From contig NZ_JAGHQW010000037.1 in assembly GCF_017744115.1 (NCBI RefSeq), positions 1-62,654 on the forward strand: DNA of 62,654 nt. Reading direction: 5' to 3'. Position numbers and translations under genes: made by a program. Every line of letters begins with the position of its first letter. The stretch's first letter is position 1. The notes under the pieces are model-generated. The model worked only from the letters and a program-made list of their open reading frames with translations, was not told where the DNA came from and ran no database searches. The stretch comes from Salinisphaera sp. G21_0 (GTDB lineage Bacteria; Pseudomonadota; Gammaproteobacteria; Pseudomonadales; Endozoicomonadaceae). Below are positions 1 to 8,992 of the stretch, one piece after another.

Positions 1-242
1 CAATGACAAGAGTTATTGAGCAAATAAAGACAAAGTTGGCCGTCTCGCCAGAGGCCCATGGCTCTGTGTCACTTAGCAGCGGCGACTGGGTGGTAGATGA
101 TGCATATTTTACTGCTGATGAAGGAGCGCAATTTTCGGATGACTGTTATTTTACCGCTGAAGAATATTTAGAAGAGCAAACAAAGAAACCAAAAAAGAGA
201 AAAAGGAAGAGAAAAAAGCCAGTAAAAACTAATGCCTGTTGA
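1..242 (+). CDS. C-terminal end of a RAP-domain helical-repeat protein (5' cut by window)
   Basis: The visible part is about 80 residues, in frame from base 3. It matches the last 80 residues of the next gene downstream almost residue for residue: the VIEQIKTKLAV helix after the RAP core, an acidic stretch with repeated YFTA(D/E)E motifs, then a lysine/arginine-rich tail ending NAC. It is therefore the end of a third member of the tandem family, not a small gene. The stop is followed by a 53-base spacer nearly identical to the spacer between the next two copies, which shows that gene plus spacer was the duplicated unit. Repeats and RAP core lie outside the window. Function is unknown beyond family inference (RNA binding). 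Confidence 0.85.
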   Translation, partial: MTRVIEQIKTKLAVSPEAHGSVSLSSGDWVVDDAYFTADEGAQFSDDCYFTAEEYLEEQTKKPKKRKRKRKKPVKTNAC

Positions 243-295
243 TGCCGCAGAGTAGTCTACATTTCATATTTCCCATGAATTAATGAAATATAATT

Positions 296-3200
296 ATGGA
301 CAAAGGTGGTGCTGGTATAAGTTGGACATGCACAACATCAGGTAATGATTATAATCAATCGGATGACCATACCGGTGTTTCAGGGAGTGGGCGATACAGG
401 TATGGCACAGTGAGGCGGACGAATACTCCATTCCCCTATATCCCGGAGCGTCATGAATTTTATCCTGCTTCTGACGCCTGCTCTGGTAACAATCCACCAA
501 GACATTCAATAAAACCTGTTCAGGATTTTAATGCTCTTATCACACAAGAAAAAATGGATTACCTGATGAGGATATCTACTCATTATGGTGATCGCTATAA
601 TGGGAAAAAACACAGTCAATTTGCCTGTTCAATCAAACAATACACATCAAGGTCAAAAAGACCATTAAATCACAGTGAACAACAGCAACTGATACCATTG
701 TTGAACGATTTTAAAGCGACGTCCGGGTGGCCATGGCGAAGCCTGACGACAACGCTTCATTCATTTACTTCAGCGGGTGTTTTTACCCCTCATAAATACA
801 TGAATGAGGGAAGTAAGGAAACTCAGGCAGCTTTATTGTCAACTTTACTTGATGCAGTAATATGTAAGTGCAACCAAAAACCTGAAGCCAGGAGTATTGA
901 TACCCAAGGTACCGCCAATCTGCTGTGGGCCCTGGCAAAAATGGTTGGCAACGGGCTTGAGCTGAAGAAGACACCGAAGCTCAAAGAGGCCGTCGCCACG
1001 CTGTTGCCCCTGGTAAGAATCAAAGCCGAATCAACAGAAGAGAAAGACCACTTTAATCCACAGGAAATCACCAACCTGCTGTGGGCCGTGGCGAAACTGG
1101 TGGAAAACGGGCTGGAGAAGACACCGACGCTCAAAGAGACCGTGGTCGTGCTGTTGTCCCATGTGAAAACCAAAGCCGAATCAAAAGAAGGGAAAGATCA
1201 CTTCAACACTCAAGGTACTGCCAACCTGCTGTGGGCCATGGCAAAAATGGTGGACAATGGGCTGGAGAAAACACCGAAGCTCAACGAGGCGGTAGCCGCG
1301 CTGTTGCCCCTTGTAAAAACCAAAGCTGAATCAAAAGAAGAGAAAGACCACTTCAAGCCACAGGAAGTTGCCAACCTGCTGTGGGCCCTGGCGAAACTGG
1401 TGGACAACGGGCTGAAGAAGACAACGAAGCTCAAAGAGGCCGTGGCCGCGCTGTTGCTCCAGGTGAAAACCAAAGCCGAATCAAAAGAAGAGAGAGACCA
1501 CGTCAACCCTCAAGCTACTGCTAACCTGCTGTGGGCCATGGCAAAACTGGTGGACAATGGGCTGGAGAAAACACCGAAGCTCAAAGAGGCATTAGCCGCG
1601 CTGTTGCCCCATGTAAAAACCAAAGCCGAATCAAAAGAAGAGAAAGACCACTTCAAGCCACAGGAAGTAGCCAACCTGGTGTGGGCCGTGGCGAAACTGG
1701 TGGACAACGGGCTGGTGGGGCTGGAGAAGACAGCGAAACTCAAAGAGGCCTTCGCTGCACTTTTGCCCCATGTAAAAACCAGAACCGAATCAAAAGGCTA
1801 CTTCAAGCCACAGGAAGTGGTCAACCTGCTGTGGGCCGTGGCGAAACTGGTGGACCACGGGCTGGAGCTTGGGAAAACACCGCGGCTCAAAGAAACTGTT
1901 GTTGCGCTGTTGCCCCGGGTGAAAACCAAAGCCGAATCAAAAGAAGAGAGAGACCTGTTCAATCCACAGGAAACCGTCAACCTGATGTGGGCCGTGGCGA
2001 AACTGGTGGACAAAGGACTGGAGTTGGAGACGACACCGGAGCTTAAAGAGACCGTGGCCGTACTTTTGTCCTGTGTAAAAACCAAAGCTGAATCAAAACA
2101 AGAGAAAGTCCACTTTATTCCTCAACATATCAACAACCTGCTGTGGGCCGTGGCGAAACTGGTGGACAATGGGCTGGAGAAGACAGCGAAGCTCAAAGAG
2201 ACTGTGGCCGAGCTGCTGCCCCATGTGAAAACCATAGCCGAATCACAACAAGAGAAAGACCGCTTTATTCCTCAGCATATCGCCAATCTGTTGTGGGCTG
2301 TGGCGAAACTGGTCGAAAACGGGCTGAAGCTGGAGAAGGCACCAAAGCTCAAAGAGGCCGTCGACACGTTGTTGCCCTATGTGAAAACGATGGCCGAATC
2401 AAAAGAAGAGAGAGACCACTTCAAGCCACAGGAAGTCGCCAATCTTCTGTGGGCCATGGCAAAACTGGTGGATAATGGTCTGGAGCTGGAGAAGACATCG
2501 AAGCTTAAAGAGGCCGTGGCCGTGCTGTTGCTCCAGGTGAAAACCAGAGTCGAATCAAAAGAAGAGAAAGACCACTTCAACACTCAAGGTATCGCTAACC
2601 TGCTGTGGGCTGTGGTGAAACTGTTGGAGAATGGGCTGGAGCTGGATAAGGCACCAAAGCTCACAGAGGCGGCAGCCGTGCTGCTACCCCATGTGAAAAC
2701 CAAAGCCGAATCAAAAGAAGAGAAAGGCCACTTTATTCCTCAGCATATTGCCAACATGGTGTGGGCCGTGGCGAAACTGGTGGACAACGGGCTGGCACTG
2801 GAGACGACACCGAAGCTCAAAGAGGCCATGGTCGCGCTGTTGCCCCATGTGAAAACCAAAGCCGAATCAACAGAAGAGAAAGACCACTTTAAGCCACAGG
2901 AAGTCGCCAACATGGTGTGGGCCGTGGCGAAACTGGTGGACAACGGGCTGGAACTGGAGAAGATGGCAAAGCTCAAAGATACCGTGGTCGCGCTGTTGTC
3001 CCATGTGAAAACGAAAGCCGAATCAAAAGAAGAGAAAGACCACTTTATTCCTCAGCAGATCACCAACCTGTTGTGGGCCGTGGCAAAACTGGGTGATGCC
3101 ATTGAGCTGAAACTGGTTAAATCTACGTTCGCTTCTCTTGTCGGCAGACTCTGTGAAAACCCTCAGCTCTCTCAGCGATATATATCGATCTCTCTCTGGG

Positions 3201-3910
3201 GAGTCATGGTGTTCTGTGCCAGGTCTTATCTGTACTTTGGTGACGATAATAAAAACGCCCTTGAAAAGTACATAGATGAACTGTTTTCTCGTCTGGAAAG
3301 TCCATCCCCGTGCAATACAGAGTTTTCTTACATCATTGCCATGGCCGCAAGTTGGCTTGGGAGAGCGTGTCCGGTGGCGCCCCATTACCAGACAATCACT
3401 TCACAATCTCAATCCACCTTACGCGATCAACTCCAGTCAAGCTTTCCGTCTTTGCAGATTGAAGAAGAAAAGAGTCTGAACTCGCTACCTCCGGTTGACC
3501 TGTTACTGCCAGATTGCAACATGGTGATCGACGTTCAGGGACCTTCTCATTACGTGTGTGGTGATTTCAAAACCAGGAATGGTTCGACTTTATTGAAAGT
3601 CGCCCTGCTGAAAAAATTAGGATTTGAGGTTATTGAAATCCCGGTGAACAAGCTTAATAACCAGGATTCAATGAAAAGAGTTATTGAGCACATAAAGATA
3701 AAGTTAGCCGTCTTGCCAGAGGCCCATGGTCTTGTGTTACTTAGCAGTGGTGAGGAGGCAGCAGATGAGGCATATTTTACTGCCGATGAAGAATGGCAGT
3801 TATCGGATGACTGTTATTTCACCGCTGAAGAATATTTAGAAGAGCAAACAAAGAAACCAAAAAAGAGAAAAAGGAAGAAAAAAAAGCCAGTAAAAACTAA
3901 TGCCTGTTGA
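296..3910 (+). CDS. Large helical-repeat (OPR/FASTK-like, DUF1601-type) protein with C-terminal RAP domain
   Basis: 1204 residues. Residues 1-205 are a unique N-terminal region. Residues about 206-921 hold 14 tandem repeats of 48-53 residues with consensus NLLWAVAKLVDNGLELEK, then a second helix (LKEAVAALLPHVKTKAES) and a charged linker (KEEKDHF.PQ). A fifteenth degenerate unit follows. Residues about 1060-1120 match a RAP domain: LPPVDLLLPD, IDVQGPSHY, TLLKVALLKKLGFEVIEIP. The tail has acidic YFTA(D/E)E repeats and a KKPKKRKRKKKK cluster. The L-W-A-x-A-K helix followed by RAP is the architecture of organellar OPR and FASTK proteins, which bind RNA in a sequence-guided way; RNA binding here is inference. 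No signal peptide is visible. The start is conserved with the next paralog, but no Shine-Dalgarno is seen upstream. Confidence 0.8.
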   Translation: MDKGGAGISWTCTTSGNDYNQSDDHTGVSGSGRYRYGTVRRTNTPFPYIPERHEFYPASDACSGNNPPRHSIKPVQDFNALITQEKMDYLMRISTHYGDRYNGKKHSQFACSIKQYTSRSKRPLNHSEQQQLIPLLNDFKATSGWPWRSLTTTLHSFTSAGVFTPHKYMNEGSKETQAALLSTLLDAVICKCNQKPEARSIDTQGTANLLWALAKMVGNGLELKKTPKLKEAVATLLPLVRIKAESTEEKDHFNPQEITNLLWAVAKLVENGLEKTPTLKETVVVLLSHVKTKAESKEGKDHFNTQGTANLLWAMAKMVDNGLEKTPKLNEAVAALLPLVKTKAESKEEKDHFKPQEVANLLWALAKLVDNGLKKTTKLKEAVAALLLQVKTKAESKEERDHVNPQATANLLWAMAKLVDNGLEKTPKLKEALAALLPHVKTKAESKEEKDHFKPQEVANLVWAVAKLVDNGLVGLEKTAKLKEAFAALLPHVKTRTESKGYFKPQEVVNLLWAVAKLVDHGLELGKTPRLKETVVALLPRVKTKAESKEERDLFNPQETVNLMWAVAKLVDKGLELETTPELKETVAVLLSCVKTKAESKQEKVHFIPQHINNLLWAVAKLVDNGLEKTAKLKETVAELLPHVKTIAESQQEKDRFIPQHIANLLWAVAKLVENGLKLEKAPKLKEAVDTLLPYVKTMAESKEERDHFKPQEVANLLWAMAKLVDNGLELEKTSKLKEAVAVLLLQVKTRVESKEEKDHFNTQGIANLLWAVVKLLENGLELDKAPKLTEAAAVLLPHVKTKAESKEEKGHFIPQHIANMVWAVAKLVDNGLALETTPKLKEAMVALLPHVKTKAESTEEKDHFKPQEVANMVWAVAKLVDNGLELEKMAKLKDTVVALLSHVKTKAESKEEKDHFIPQQITNLLWAVAKLGDAIELKLVKSTFASLVGRLCENPQLSQRYISISLWGVMVFCARSYLYFGDDNKNALEKYIDELFSRLESPSPCNTEFSYIIAMAASWLGRACPVAPHYQTITSQSQSTLRDQLQSSFPSLQIEEEKSLNSLPPVDLLLPDCNMVIDVQGPSHYVCGDFKTRNGSTLLKVALLKKLGFEVIEIPVNKLNNQDSMKRVIEHIKIKLAVLPEAHGLVLLSSGEEAADEAYFTADEEWQLSDDCYFTAEEYLEEQTKKPKKRKRKKKKPVKTNAC
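911..3061 (+). repeat. 14-unit coding tandem repeat (about 144-159 bp per unit)
   Basis: In-frame units begin at each NLLWA motif. Unit length varies between 48 and 53 codons, mostly by presence or absence of a few codons after NGLE. Many units share near-identical DNA (for example around gaaaccaaagccgaatcaaa), which favours recombination between units. Confidence 0.85.
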
Positions 3911-3962
3911 TGCCGTAGAGTAGTCTACATTTTATATTTTCATGAATTAATGAAATATAATT

Positions 3963-6836
3963 ATGGACAAGAGCGGTGCTGGTAAAAGTTGGACATGCAC
4001 AACATCAAGTAATGATTATAATCAATCGGATGACCATACCGGTGCTTCCGGGAGTGTGCGATACAGGTATGGCACAGTGAGGCGGACGAATACGCCACTT
4101 CCCTATATCCCGGAGCGTCATAAATTTTATCCTGCTTCTGACGCCTGCTCTGCTAACAATCCACCAAGACATTCAATAAAACCTGTTCAGGATTTTTATG
4201 CTCTCTTCACACAAGCAAAAATGGATGATCTGGTGAGGATATCTACTCATTATGCCGAGCGCTATAATGGGAAAAAACACAGTGAATTTGCCTGTTCAAT
4301 CAAACAATACACATCAAGGTCAAAAAGACCATTAAATCATAGTGAACAATGCCAACTGATACCATTGTTTCACGCTTTTAAAGTGACACCCGGGTGGCCT
4401 TGGCGAAGCTTGACGACAACGGTTCATTCATTTACGTCAGCGGGTGTGTTTACCCCTCATAAATACATGAATGAGAAAAGTAAGGAGGCTCAGGCAGCCT
4501 TATTGTCAACGTTACTTGATGCAGTAATAGTTAAGTGCAAGCAAAAACCTGAAGTCAGGGATATTGGGGCTCAAGGTATCGCCAACCTGCTGTGGGCCCT
4601 GGCAAAAATGGTTGGCAACGGGCTGGAGCTGAAGAAGACACCGAAGCTCAAAGAGGCCGTGGCCTCGCTGTTGCCCCTGGTGAGAATCAAAGCCGAATCA
4701 AAAGAGGGGAAAGACCACTTTATTCCTCAGCATATCTCCAATCTGCTGTGGGCAGTGGCAAAATTGGTAGATAACGGACTGGAGCTGGAGAAGACACCGG
4801 AGTTCAAAGAAGTTGTGGTTGCGCTGTTGACCCGCGTGAAAACCAAAGCCGAATCAAAAGAAGAGAAAGACCACTTCCACTCTCAAGGTACCGCCAACCT
4901 GCTGTGGGCTCTGGCAAAACTGGTCGAAAACGGGCTGGACCCGGAGAAGACAGCGCAGCTCAAAGAGGCCGTGGCCGCGCTGTTGCCCCATGTGAAAATC
5001 AAAACCGAATCAAAAGAAGAGAAAGACCACTTCAAGCCACAAGAAGTCGCTAACCTGCTTTGGGCCATGGCGAAACTGTTGGACAATGGTCTGAAGCTGG
5101 AGGAGACACCGAAGCTCAGAGAGGCCGTGGCCGCGCTGCTGGCCAATGTGAAAACCAAAGCCGAATCAAAAGAAGAGAAAGACCACTTTATTCCTCAGCA
5201 TATCGCCAACCTGCTGTGGGCCGTGGCAAGATTGGTGGACAACGGGCTGGCGCTGGAGAAGACACCGAAGCTCAAAGAGGTTGTAGTCGCACTGTTGCCC
5301 CATGTGAAGGCCAAAGCCGAATCAAAAGAAGAGAAAGACCTCTTCAACACTCAAGCTATCACCAACCTGCTGTGGGCTTTGGCGAAACTGGTGGAAAACG
5401 GACTGGAGCTGGAGAAGACATGGCAGCTAAATGAGGCCGTAGCCGCGCTGTTGCGCCGGGCAAAAACCAAAGCTGAATTAAAAGCAAGGAAAGACCACTT
5501 TAATGCCCGGCATATCGCCAACCTGCTGTGGGCCGTGGCGAAATTGGTGGACAAGGGGCTGGAGTTAGAGAAGGCACCAAAGCTCACCGAGGCGGTAGCC
5601 GTGCTGTTATCCCATGTGAAAACCAAAGCCGAATCAAAAGAACAGAAAGACCACTTTATTCCTCAGCATATCTCCAATCTGCTGTGGGCCATGGCAAAAC
5701 TGATGGACAACGGTCTGGAGCTGGAAAAGACAGCGATCTTCAAAGAGGCCCTGGCCGCACTGTTGTATCATGTGAAAACCAAAGCCGAATCAAAAGACGA
5801 GAGAGACCACTTCAGTGCTCAAGGTATCGCCAATCTGGTGTGGGCCCTGGCGAAACTGGGGGACATCGGGTTGGAGCTGGAGAAGACCGCGAAGCTCAAA
5901 GAAACCATGACCGCGCTGTTGTACCATGTAAAAACCAAAGCCGAATCAACACAAGAGAGAGACCGCTTCGAACTTCAAGGTACCGTCAACCTGCTGTGGT
6001 CCCTGGCCAAACTGGGTGAGGCCATTGAGCTGAACCTGATTAAATCTACGTTTGATTCTCTTGTCGGCAGAATCAGTGAAATCCCTCAGCGTTCTCAGCA
6101 AAATCTATGGATGTCTCTCTGGGGAGTCATGGTATTTTGTGCCAGGTCTTATCTATACTTTGGTATAAATAATAAAAACCCGCTTGAAAAGCACATAGGT
6201 GAACTATTTTCTCGTCTGGGAAATATATCTTCGGACAATATAGAGGCTCAAACCGTTATTGCCATGGCCGCCAGTTGGCTTGGGAGACCATGTACGGAGG
6301 TCCCCTACTACCAGACAAACATTTCACAATCTCAAACTACCTTACGCGAGCAACTCCAATCAAGCCTTCCGTCTTTGAAAATTGAAGAAGAGAAGAGTCT
6401 GAACTCATTACCTCCGATTGATCTGCTACTGCCAGATTACAACATGGTTATCGACGTTCAGGGACCTTATCATTATGTGAGTGGTGATTTCGAAACCAGG
6501 AACGGTAAAACGCTGCTGAAAATCGCCCTGCTGCAAAAATTAGGATTCGAAGTCATTGAAATTCCGGTGAACCAGCTTTGGAAACAGGATTCAATGAAAA
6601 GAGTTATTGAGCAAATAAAGACAAAATTAGCCGCCCAGCCGGAGGCTCATGGTTCTGTATTACTCAACAGTGGTGAGGGAGTAGCCGATGAGGCATACGT
6701 TACTGCTGATGAAGGAGTGCTATTTTCAGGTGACGGTTATGCTACCGCCGAAGAATATTCAGAAGAGCAAATAAATAAACCAAAAAAAGAAAAAGGAAGA
6801 GAAAAAAAGCCAGTAAACGGCTCTCTTCCAACATGA
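3963..6836 (+). CDS. Second helical-repeat/RAP-domain paralog, shorter repeat array
   Basis: 957 residues, 52 bases after the previous gene and from the same duplication. N-terminal region 1-206 is nearly identical to the upstream copy. Residues about 207-673 contain 9 full repeats of about 52 residues plus one degenerate unit, against 14 plus one in the neighbour, so the copies differ mainly by repeat gain or loss. RAP core lies around 812-872 (LPPIDLLLPD, IDVQGPYHY, TLLKIALLQKLGFEVIEIP). The C-terminal tail keeps the acidic YVTADE/YATAEE pattern, but its lysine/arginine cluster is changed to KKEKGREKK by two compensating one-base indels, and the end reads through to a different stop. Likely RNA-binding by family; target and cellular site unknown. 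Confidence 0.8.
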   Translation: MDKSGAGKSWTCTTSSNDYNQSDDHTGASGSVRYRYGTVRRTNTPLPYIPERHKFYPASDACSANNPPRHSIKPVQDFYALFTQAKMDDLVRISTHYAERYNGKKHSEFACSIKQYTSRSKRPLNHSEQCQLIPLFHAFKVTPGWPWRSLTTTVHSFTSAGVFTPHKYMNEKSKEAQAALLSTLLDAVIVKCKQKPEVRDIGAQGIANLLWALAKMVGNGLELKKTPKLKEAVASLLPLVRIKAESKEGKDHFIPQHISNLLWAVAKLVDNGLELEKTPEFKEVVVALLTRVKTKAESKEEKDHFHSQGTANLLWALAKLVENGLDPEKTAQLKEAVAALLPHVKIKTESKEEKDHFKPQEVANLLWAMAKLLDNGLKLEETPKLREAVAALLANVKTKAESKEEKDHFIPQHIANLLWAVARLVDNGLALEKTPKLKEVVVALLPHVKAKAESKEEKDLFNTQAITNLLWALAKLVENGLELEKTWQLNEAVAALLRRAKTKAELKARKDHFNARHIANLLWAVAKLVDKGLELEKAPKLTEAVAVLLSHVKTKAESKEQKDHFIPQHISNLLWAMAKLMDNGLELEKTAIFKEALAALLYHVKTKAESKDERDHFSAQGIANLVWALAKLGDIGLELEKTAKLKETMTALLYHVKTKAESTQERDRFELQGTVNLLWSLAKLGEAIELNLIKSTFDSLVGRISEIPQRSQQNLWMSLWGVMVFCARSYLYFGINNKNPLEKHIGELFSRLGNISSDNIEAQTVIAMAASWLGRPCTEVPYYQTNISQSQTTLREQLQSSLPSLKIEEEKSLNSLPPIDLLLPDYNMVIDVQGPYHYVSGDFETRNGKTLLKIALLQKLGFEVIEIPVNQLWKQDSMKRVIEQIKTKLAAQPEAHGSVLLNSGEGVADEAYVTADEGVLFSGDGYATAEEYSEEQINKPKKEKGREKKPVNGSLPT
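4581..5984 (+). repeat. 9-unit coding tandem repeat in the second paralog
   Basis: Nine units of about 156 bp, same consensus as the upstream copy. Units seen in one gene resemble non-orthologous units in the other, suggesting shuffling within and between copies. Confidence 0.85.
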
Positions 6837-6937
6837 CATAAGAACCACTTTGACATTCTGGTGGAGGTGTACTTTCATTTTTTACCGTATCAATATATGG
6901 CAGCTGTTTAGTACATTTGTATAAAGAGGGATTTAAA

Positions 6938-7369
6938 ATGGATAGGGCAATAGATATTGTGGTCAGGGGAATAAGTGCTGCTCCCTTTAAAGCGCCTGCG
7001 GAAATTCAAAAACAAGATCCGTCACATTTTGGAGATCATCAGGTTAGAGTGCTGAACACCTATAATAATGGTATGAATGCCCCAAAATTTACCACATATG
7101 TTGGACGTGGTGTTGAAAATTTCAATTCACGTCGAGAGGCATTAGATTTCGCCGAAAAGTTAACCTACGGACAAATCCACTCTATCACGAAAACAATGAT
7201 GAATGCTATCAGGCATTTAGAGTATTATCGTTCCAAGGATTACATTGAACCCAACTATGATCCTGATGAAACAACGAATGAAGAAGTGAAAGAATTTGTA
7301 GCATGCACTATGGAGGAGGTTGCTGCTGATATTGAGAAACTTGCAGCTATTAAAAAGAGATCAGTTTAG
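6938..7369 (+). CDS. Hypothetical protein, 143 aa
   Basis: I do not recognise the family. The ATG at 6938 is preferred over an upstream TTG at 6917 because AGAGGG lies 7 bases before it. The protein starts MDRAIDIVVRGISAAP, is soluble in appearance, has mixed charge, and ends in a likely helical region (EEVKEFVACTMEEVAADIEKLAAIKK). No signal peptide or membrane segment. It follows the RAP-repeat array by 100 bases in the same direction and could be co-transcribed, but the low-GC spacer gives no proof. Its AT-rich composition is like the array and unlike the metabolic genes that follow. Confidence 0.6.
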   Translation: MDRAIDIVVRGISAAPFKAPAEIQKQDPSHFGDHQVRVLNTYNNGMNAPKFTTYVGRGVENFNSRREALDFAEKLTYGQIHSITKTMMNAIRHLEYYRSKDYIEPNYDPDETTNEEVKEFVACTMEEVAADIEKLAAIKKRSV

Positions 7370-7474
7370 TATTTTTTCGAAAAATCCAATTCAATCATTT
7401 TTTGATTCATTAATAGAATATATAATTCTTCGCCCCGGCTCTGTCTGCCGTGGGTTTCTATTCTGTGAGCAACA

Positions 7475-8872
7475 ATGAGAAACAATCTTTCAGCTTTTGC
7501 CCGTTATCGTGGCGAACTTGGTGAATTAATGTATTTGGCCGGGCCTATCATGGGGGCCCAACTGGCAACCACCGGTATGTCATTTGTCGACACCAGTATG
7601 GCCGGGCAATATTCAGCCCTGGATCTGGCCTCTATTGCCCTTGGCTCCAGTATCTGGGTGCCGGTCTACCTGTTAATCCGTGGCATATTAATGGCCATTA
7701 CACCCACGGTTGCCCATCTGTACGGTGCACGTCAAACCGGAGAGATTGCTGGTCAGGTGCGTCAGGGGTTATGGATTGCCCTGCTGTTGAGCCTGTTGGC
7801 CCTGGGTTTTATTTACCAATCCGATGTCGTATTGCAATGGTTGCAGGTTGGGCCTGCGATGGCGGGTAAAACGCTGGAGTATCTGAAAGCGCTTGCCTGG
7901 GGCGTTCCGGCGATTTGTTTGTTCCAGGCGCTTACCTGCTACTGCGAAGGAATGGGTAAAACCAAGCCCGGCATGGTGTTCAGTTTTATTGCCCTGGCTC
8001 TGAATATTCCGCTGAACTATGTACTGATTTATGGCAAGTTCGGGTTCCCGGAGCTGGGCGGCGTTGGCTGTGGTTATGCGACAGCCGTTTGCTTCTGGGC
8101 CATGTTCCTGATGATGGCGGCATACACGATGCTGGCTCAGCAGCATCGCAAAATTGGTCTGTTTGACCAGTGGGACTTGCCCAGTCTGAACATTATTGCC
8201 AGTCAGCTAACGCTGGGTGTGCCTATCGGTCTGGCCATTTTTTTTGAAGCCAGTATCTTTTCGGTGGTGGCTCTGCTGATCGGGAAATTAGGTGCCATTG
8301 TGGTGGCTGGGCATCAGATTGCCCTTAATTTTTCCTCACTGACCTTTATGGTGCCGTTGAGTCTTTCCATGGGGCTTACCATTAGTGTCGGACAGGCACT
8401 GGGTGCCGGTAAAACTGCGCAGGCCGCCTACTCCAGCTATGCGGGTATTGTCACAACGCTGGTCAGTGCCACCCTCAGCGCTGCCGTGATGTTGTTTCTG
8501 CCAGGGGTGGTGACCTCGATCTATACACAGAACACAGAGGTGGCCATTCTGGCCTCTCAGCTGCTGGTTTATGCGGCACTGTTCCAATACGCCGATGGCA
8601 TTCAGATTGCGGCTAATGGTGCGCTTCGTGGCTATAAAGATACCCGGGTTCCCATGGCGATGATTCTGTTTGCCTGCTGGGGCGTGGCGTTACCCCTGGG
8701 CTATATTCTCGGGCTGACTGACTGGATTGTGGCACCAATGGGGCCTCATGGCTTATGGATTGGTCTGGTGAGTGCATTGACCATGAGTGCCATCCTTTTG
8801 ACCTTGCGTCTGCGCGCCATTATTGGCCGGCATCGGGTGTCTGCCGCTGACAACATGGCTATGTCATCATGA
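7475..8872 (+). CDS. MATE family multidrug/Na+ (H+) antiporter, NorM-like
   Basis: 465 residues, the usual length for a NorM-type exporter. About 12 hydrophobic segments span the protein. Early residues read LGELMYLAGPIMGAQLATTGMSFVDTSMAGQYS, typical of MATE helix 1 with its conserved Gln/Asp positions. The second half repeats the pattern (GVPIGLAIFFEASIFSV, then GHQIALNFSSLTFMVPLSLSMGLTISVGQALGAG), as expected for the two-fold MATE fold. It would sit in the inner membrane and export cationic drugs or metabolites in exchange for Na+ or H+; substrate cannot be told from sequence. It is transcribed towards trpS, which has its own promoter. Confidence 0.9.
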   Translation: MRNNLSAFARYRGELGELMYLAGPIMGAQLATTGMSFVDTSMAGQYSALDLASIALGSSIWVPVYLLIRGILMAITPTVAHLYGARQTGEIAGQVRQGLWIALLLSLLALGFIYQSDVVLQWLQVGPAMAGKTLEYLKALAWGVPAICLFQALTCYCEGMGKTKPGMVFSFIALALNIPLNYVLIYGKFGFPELGGVGCGYATAVCFWAMFLMMAAYTMLAQQHRKIGLFDQWDLPSLNIIASQLTLGVPIGLAIFFEASIFSVVALLIGKLGAIVVAGHQIALNFSSLTFMVPLSLSMGLTISVGQALGAGKTAQAAYSSYAGIVTTLVSATLSAAVMLFLPGVVTSIYTQNTEVAILASQLLVYAALFQYADGIQIAANGALRGYKDTRVPMAMILFACWGVALPLGYILGLTDWIVAPMGPHGLWIGLVSALTMSAILLTLRLRAIIGRHRVSAADNMAMSS

Positions 8873-8886
8873 GAATCAGGTGTCTA

Positions 8887-8916
8887 TTGTGAGAGAGGGC
8901 GGCGCTCTTTTATAAT
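8887..8916 (+). promoter_or_regulatory. Likely sigma70 promoter of trpS
   Basis: TTGTGA, 18-base spacer, TATAAT (8911-8916). An ATG at 8915 overlaps the -10 box, so transcription would begin after it; this supports the internal start at 8993 for trpS. Confidence 0.6.
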
Positions 8917-8992
8917 GCTGCCCTTTTCTAACGAAACTCCTTTCTGGTCAGCGCGTCAGGCCAGGTTAAATCGTCGCTGTGCGAGTGAACTC

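Noticed and set aside
3963..4010. GAGKS near the N-terminus of the second RAP paralog as a P-loop
   Set aside because: The full G-x4-GK[ST] pattern is absent, no Walker B follows, and the first paralog has GAGIS instead.
911..5984. Tandem DNA repeats as CRISPR or satellite
   Set aside because: They are entirely coding, in frame, and follow the protein repeat.
8915..8992. Upstream start for trpS
   Set aside because: Overlaps a consensus -10 box, and adds 26 residues not present in TrpRS.
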